This document shows positions 5,260 to 6,678 of a stretch of DNA of 6,678 bases, in pieces. How positions within the stretch are numbered: the first letter of the stretch is position 1; each line of letters opens with the position of its first letter. The position numbers and the translations under genes are program-made. The notes under the pieces were generated by a model that saw nothing but the letters and a program-made list of their open reading frames with translations, searched no databases and had not been told where the DNA came from. The stretch comes from Oscillospiraceae bacterium. Its GTDB lineage: Bacteria > Bacillota > Clostridia > Oscillospirales > Oscillospiraceae. The stretch covers positions 1-6,678 of the forward strand of contig JAQWCP010000088.1 of assembly GCA_028705905.1 (NCBI GenBank). Reading direction: 5' to 3'.

Positions 5260-6630
5260 ATGCAGGAAAAGATCAATCAAAATTCGCAGGAATTTATCCA
5301 GAGTCTATGCGGAGAGTTTCAAAAAAATAACGTCATTGATCCAAAACATTATGAAAAGATGGATGTAAAACGTGGCCTGCGCAATGCCGATGGAACGGGA
5401 GTTATGGCTGGTCTGACCTGTATCGGCAATGTACAGGGCTATGTGATGCAAGATGGTGAGAAAATTCCGAGAGAAGGAAGGCTCATCTATCGCGGCATCA
5501 ATGTACAAGATCTGATTGAAGGTTTTGTGACAGAAGACCGGTTTGGATACGAGGAAACTGCTTACTTGTTGTTGTTTGGTGCATTGCCCAACCGCGCTCA
5601 GTTGAATGGGTTCACTGAGACTTTGCGGGAGTACCGTGCGCTGCCCCCCAATTTTACAGAAGACATGATTTTAAAATCGCCTAGCCACGATGTGATGAAC
5701 AAGCTGGCTCGTTCGGTTTTGGCGCTGTATTCGTGCGACCCATGCCCCGACGACCATGCGCTGGCCAATGAAATGCGGATGGCCATTGAGTTGATTGCAC
5801 GGTGTCCGACCATCGTGGCCCACGCATATGCTGTCAAGCGCCATTATTTTGACAACGAAAGTCTATACTTACATCGTCCCCAAGAAAATTTAAGTATCGC
5901 GGAAAACTTTTTGTACTCTGTGCGGCACGACTGTCAGTTTACGGCGGAAGAGGCAAAGCTGCTGGATCTTTGTCTGGTTTTGCACGCAGAACACGGCGGC
6001 GGCAACAACTCTGCGTTTGCCTGCCGTGTCCTTTCCTCTTCCGGAACGGATATTTATTCTGCCATTGCGGCGGCAGTGGGTTCACTGAAAGGGCCGCGGC
6101 ACGGAGGTGCCAACAAAAAGGTCATGGAGATGTTCCATTATATCGAGCAGGATGTGAAGGACTGGCAGGATGAAGAGGAGATCCGCGCGTACCTGAAAAA
6201 AATCGCACGGAAGGAAGCGGGAGACAAATCCGGCCTGATTTATGGTATGGGCCACGCTGTTTATACGCTGTCCGACCCCAGAGCCGTCATTCTAAAGCGG
6301 TTTGCCAAGCGGGTGGCAGAGAAGAAGGGAATGCTTCCTGAATTTGAACTGATCGAAGCAGTAGAGCGGATTACGCCAGACGTGCTGTCTCACATGAAAA
6401 GTGGCCAAAAGGCATTTTGCGCCAATGTGGATATGTATTCCGGCTTTGTGTACAAAATGATGGGGATCCCGGAAGAGTTGTATACGCCGCTGTTTGCCGT
6501 TGCCCGTATGGTGGGCTGGTGCGCACACCGGCTGGAAGAAGTGTTCAGCTCTGGCAACCGGATTATGAGGCCCGCTTACAAAGCGGTGGCAAAGAGTTTG
6601 CCGTTTGTGCCCATGGACAGCCGGATGTAA
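5260..6630 (+). CDS. gltA: Citrate synthase
   Basis: Condenses acetyl-CoA and oxaloacetate to citrate in the cytosol; in anaerobes it usually feeds 2-oxoglutarate and glutamate synthesis. From the ATG at 5260 it has 456 residues. Family signatures run in order: GRLIYRGINVQDL (73-85), YEETAYLLLFGALP (97-110), LHAEHGGGNNSAF (241-253), GSLKGPRHGGANKKVM (274-289), GMGHAVYTLSDPRA (329-342), CANVDMYSGFVYKMMGIP (387-404), TPLFAVARMVGWCAHRLE (409-426), RIMRP (434-438). Likely catalytic residues are His281, His332 and Asp391 (His274, His320 and Asp375 of the pig enzyme), with His245 and Arg341 in substrate positions. GMGHAVY has Ala where the E. coli type has Arg, as in the animal enzyme. I preferred 5260 over the ATG at 5224, which sits in the -10 box; the latter would add 12 Lys-rich residues. 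The product could also be a 2-methylcitrate synthase, but no prp neighbours are seen. The gene symbol is nominal (citZ is equally apt). Confidence 0.92.
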   Translation: MQEKINQNSQEFIQSLCGEFQKNNVIDPKHYEKMDVKRGLRNADGTGVMAGLTCIGNVQGYVMQDGEKIPREGRLIYRGINVQDLIEGFVTEDRFGYEETAYLLLFGALPNRAQLNGFTETLREYRALPPNFTEDMILKSPSHDVMNKLARSVLALYSCDPCPDDHALANEMRMAIELIARCPTIVAHAYAVKRHYFDNESLYLHRPQENLSIAENFLYSVRHDCQFTAEEAKLLDLCLVLHAEHGGGNNSAFACRVLSSSGTDIYSAIAAAVGSLKGPRHGGANKKVMEMFHYIEQDVKDWQDEEEIRAYLKKIARKEAGDKSGLIYGMGHAVYTLSDPRAVILKRFAKRVAEKKGMLPEFELIEAVERITPDVLSHMKSGQKAFCANVDMYSGFVYKMMGIPEELYTPLFAVARMVGWCAHRLEEVFSSGNRIMRPAYKAVAKSLPFVPMDSRM

Positions 6631-6655
6631 GCGCCGCAATCAATGGAAATGAGAA

Positions 6656-6678
6656 GGCACTGTCTCCGAAAAAGGGAC
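6656..6678 (+). terminator. Possible left part of a terminator after citrate synthase, cut by the edge
   Basis: About 30 nt after the stop, GTCTC (6662-6666) can pair with GGGAC (6674-6678) across an A-rich loop, with one G-T wobble. The preceding GGCACT would extend the stem if the sequence past the edge reads AGTGCC. The second arm and T-run are not visible. Confidence 0.3.

Overview
The window looks like a core chromosomal segment from a spore-forming Firmicute. Its moderate GC content, its gene set (c-di-AMP receptor DarA, RicT, SpoIID, two-His-two-Cys-type delta' clamp-loader cysteines) and the style of its proteins best fit the Oscillospiraceae/Clostridium cluster IV group of gut Clostridia. 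That assignment is an inference from protein character, not a database match. No mobile element, CRISPR array, rRNA or tRNA was seen.

Layout. (1) On the minus strand, positions 1229 to 1 carry the first 409 codons of a CTP synthase (pyrG), running off the left edge, with a strong sigma-A-type promoter at 1273-1301. (2) Divergent from it, a tight plus-strand operon holds darA (yaaQ-type c-di-AMP-binding PII-like protein), holB (DNA polymerase III delta') and ricT (PSP1-domain Fe-S protein, formerly yaaT). It ends in a perfect 36-bp palindrome at 3970-4005. (3) The same palindrome can terminate the convergent minus-strand spoIID (sporulation cell-wall lytic transglycosylase, 5047 to 4016). (4) Divergent from spoIID, a citrate synthase is read from a well-formed promoter at 5197-5225 and ends at 6630. 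What may be half of its terminator is cut by the right edge.

How the genes relate. darA, holB and ricT are the conserved B. subtilis yaaQ-(yaaR)-holB-yaaT cluster, here without yaaR. It links second-messenger sensing, clamp loading at the replication fork, and the RicAFT complex that affects RNA maturation and development. SpoIID belongs to the SpoIID-SpoIIM-SpoIIP engulfment machinery. CTP synthase and citrate synthase are separate metabolic units.

Most unusual point. The CTP synthase has Ser instead of the catalytic Cys of its glutaminase domain (GISLGMQ instead of GICLGMQ). It also carries Ala in the PGGFG glutamine/oxyanion strand (PAGFG), and its synthetase-side motif that normally reads RRGDYLG is changed to RCGGFPG. 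The ATP/UTP catalytic residues that can be seen are intact. Together these suggest an enzyme that has lost or reduced glutamine use and may aminate UTP with free ammonia. This is a hypothesis from sequence. The last quarter of the gene, with the His-Glu of the glutaminase triad, lies outside the window.
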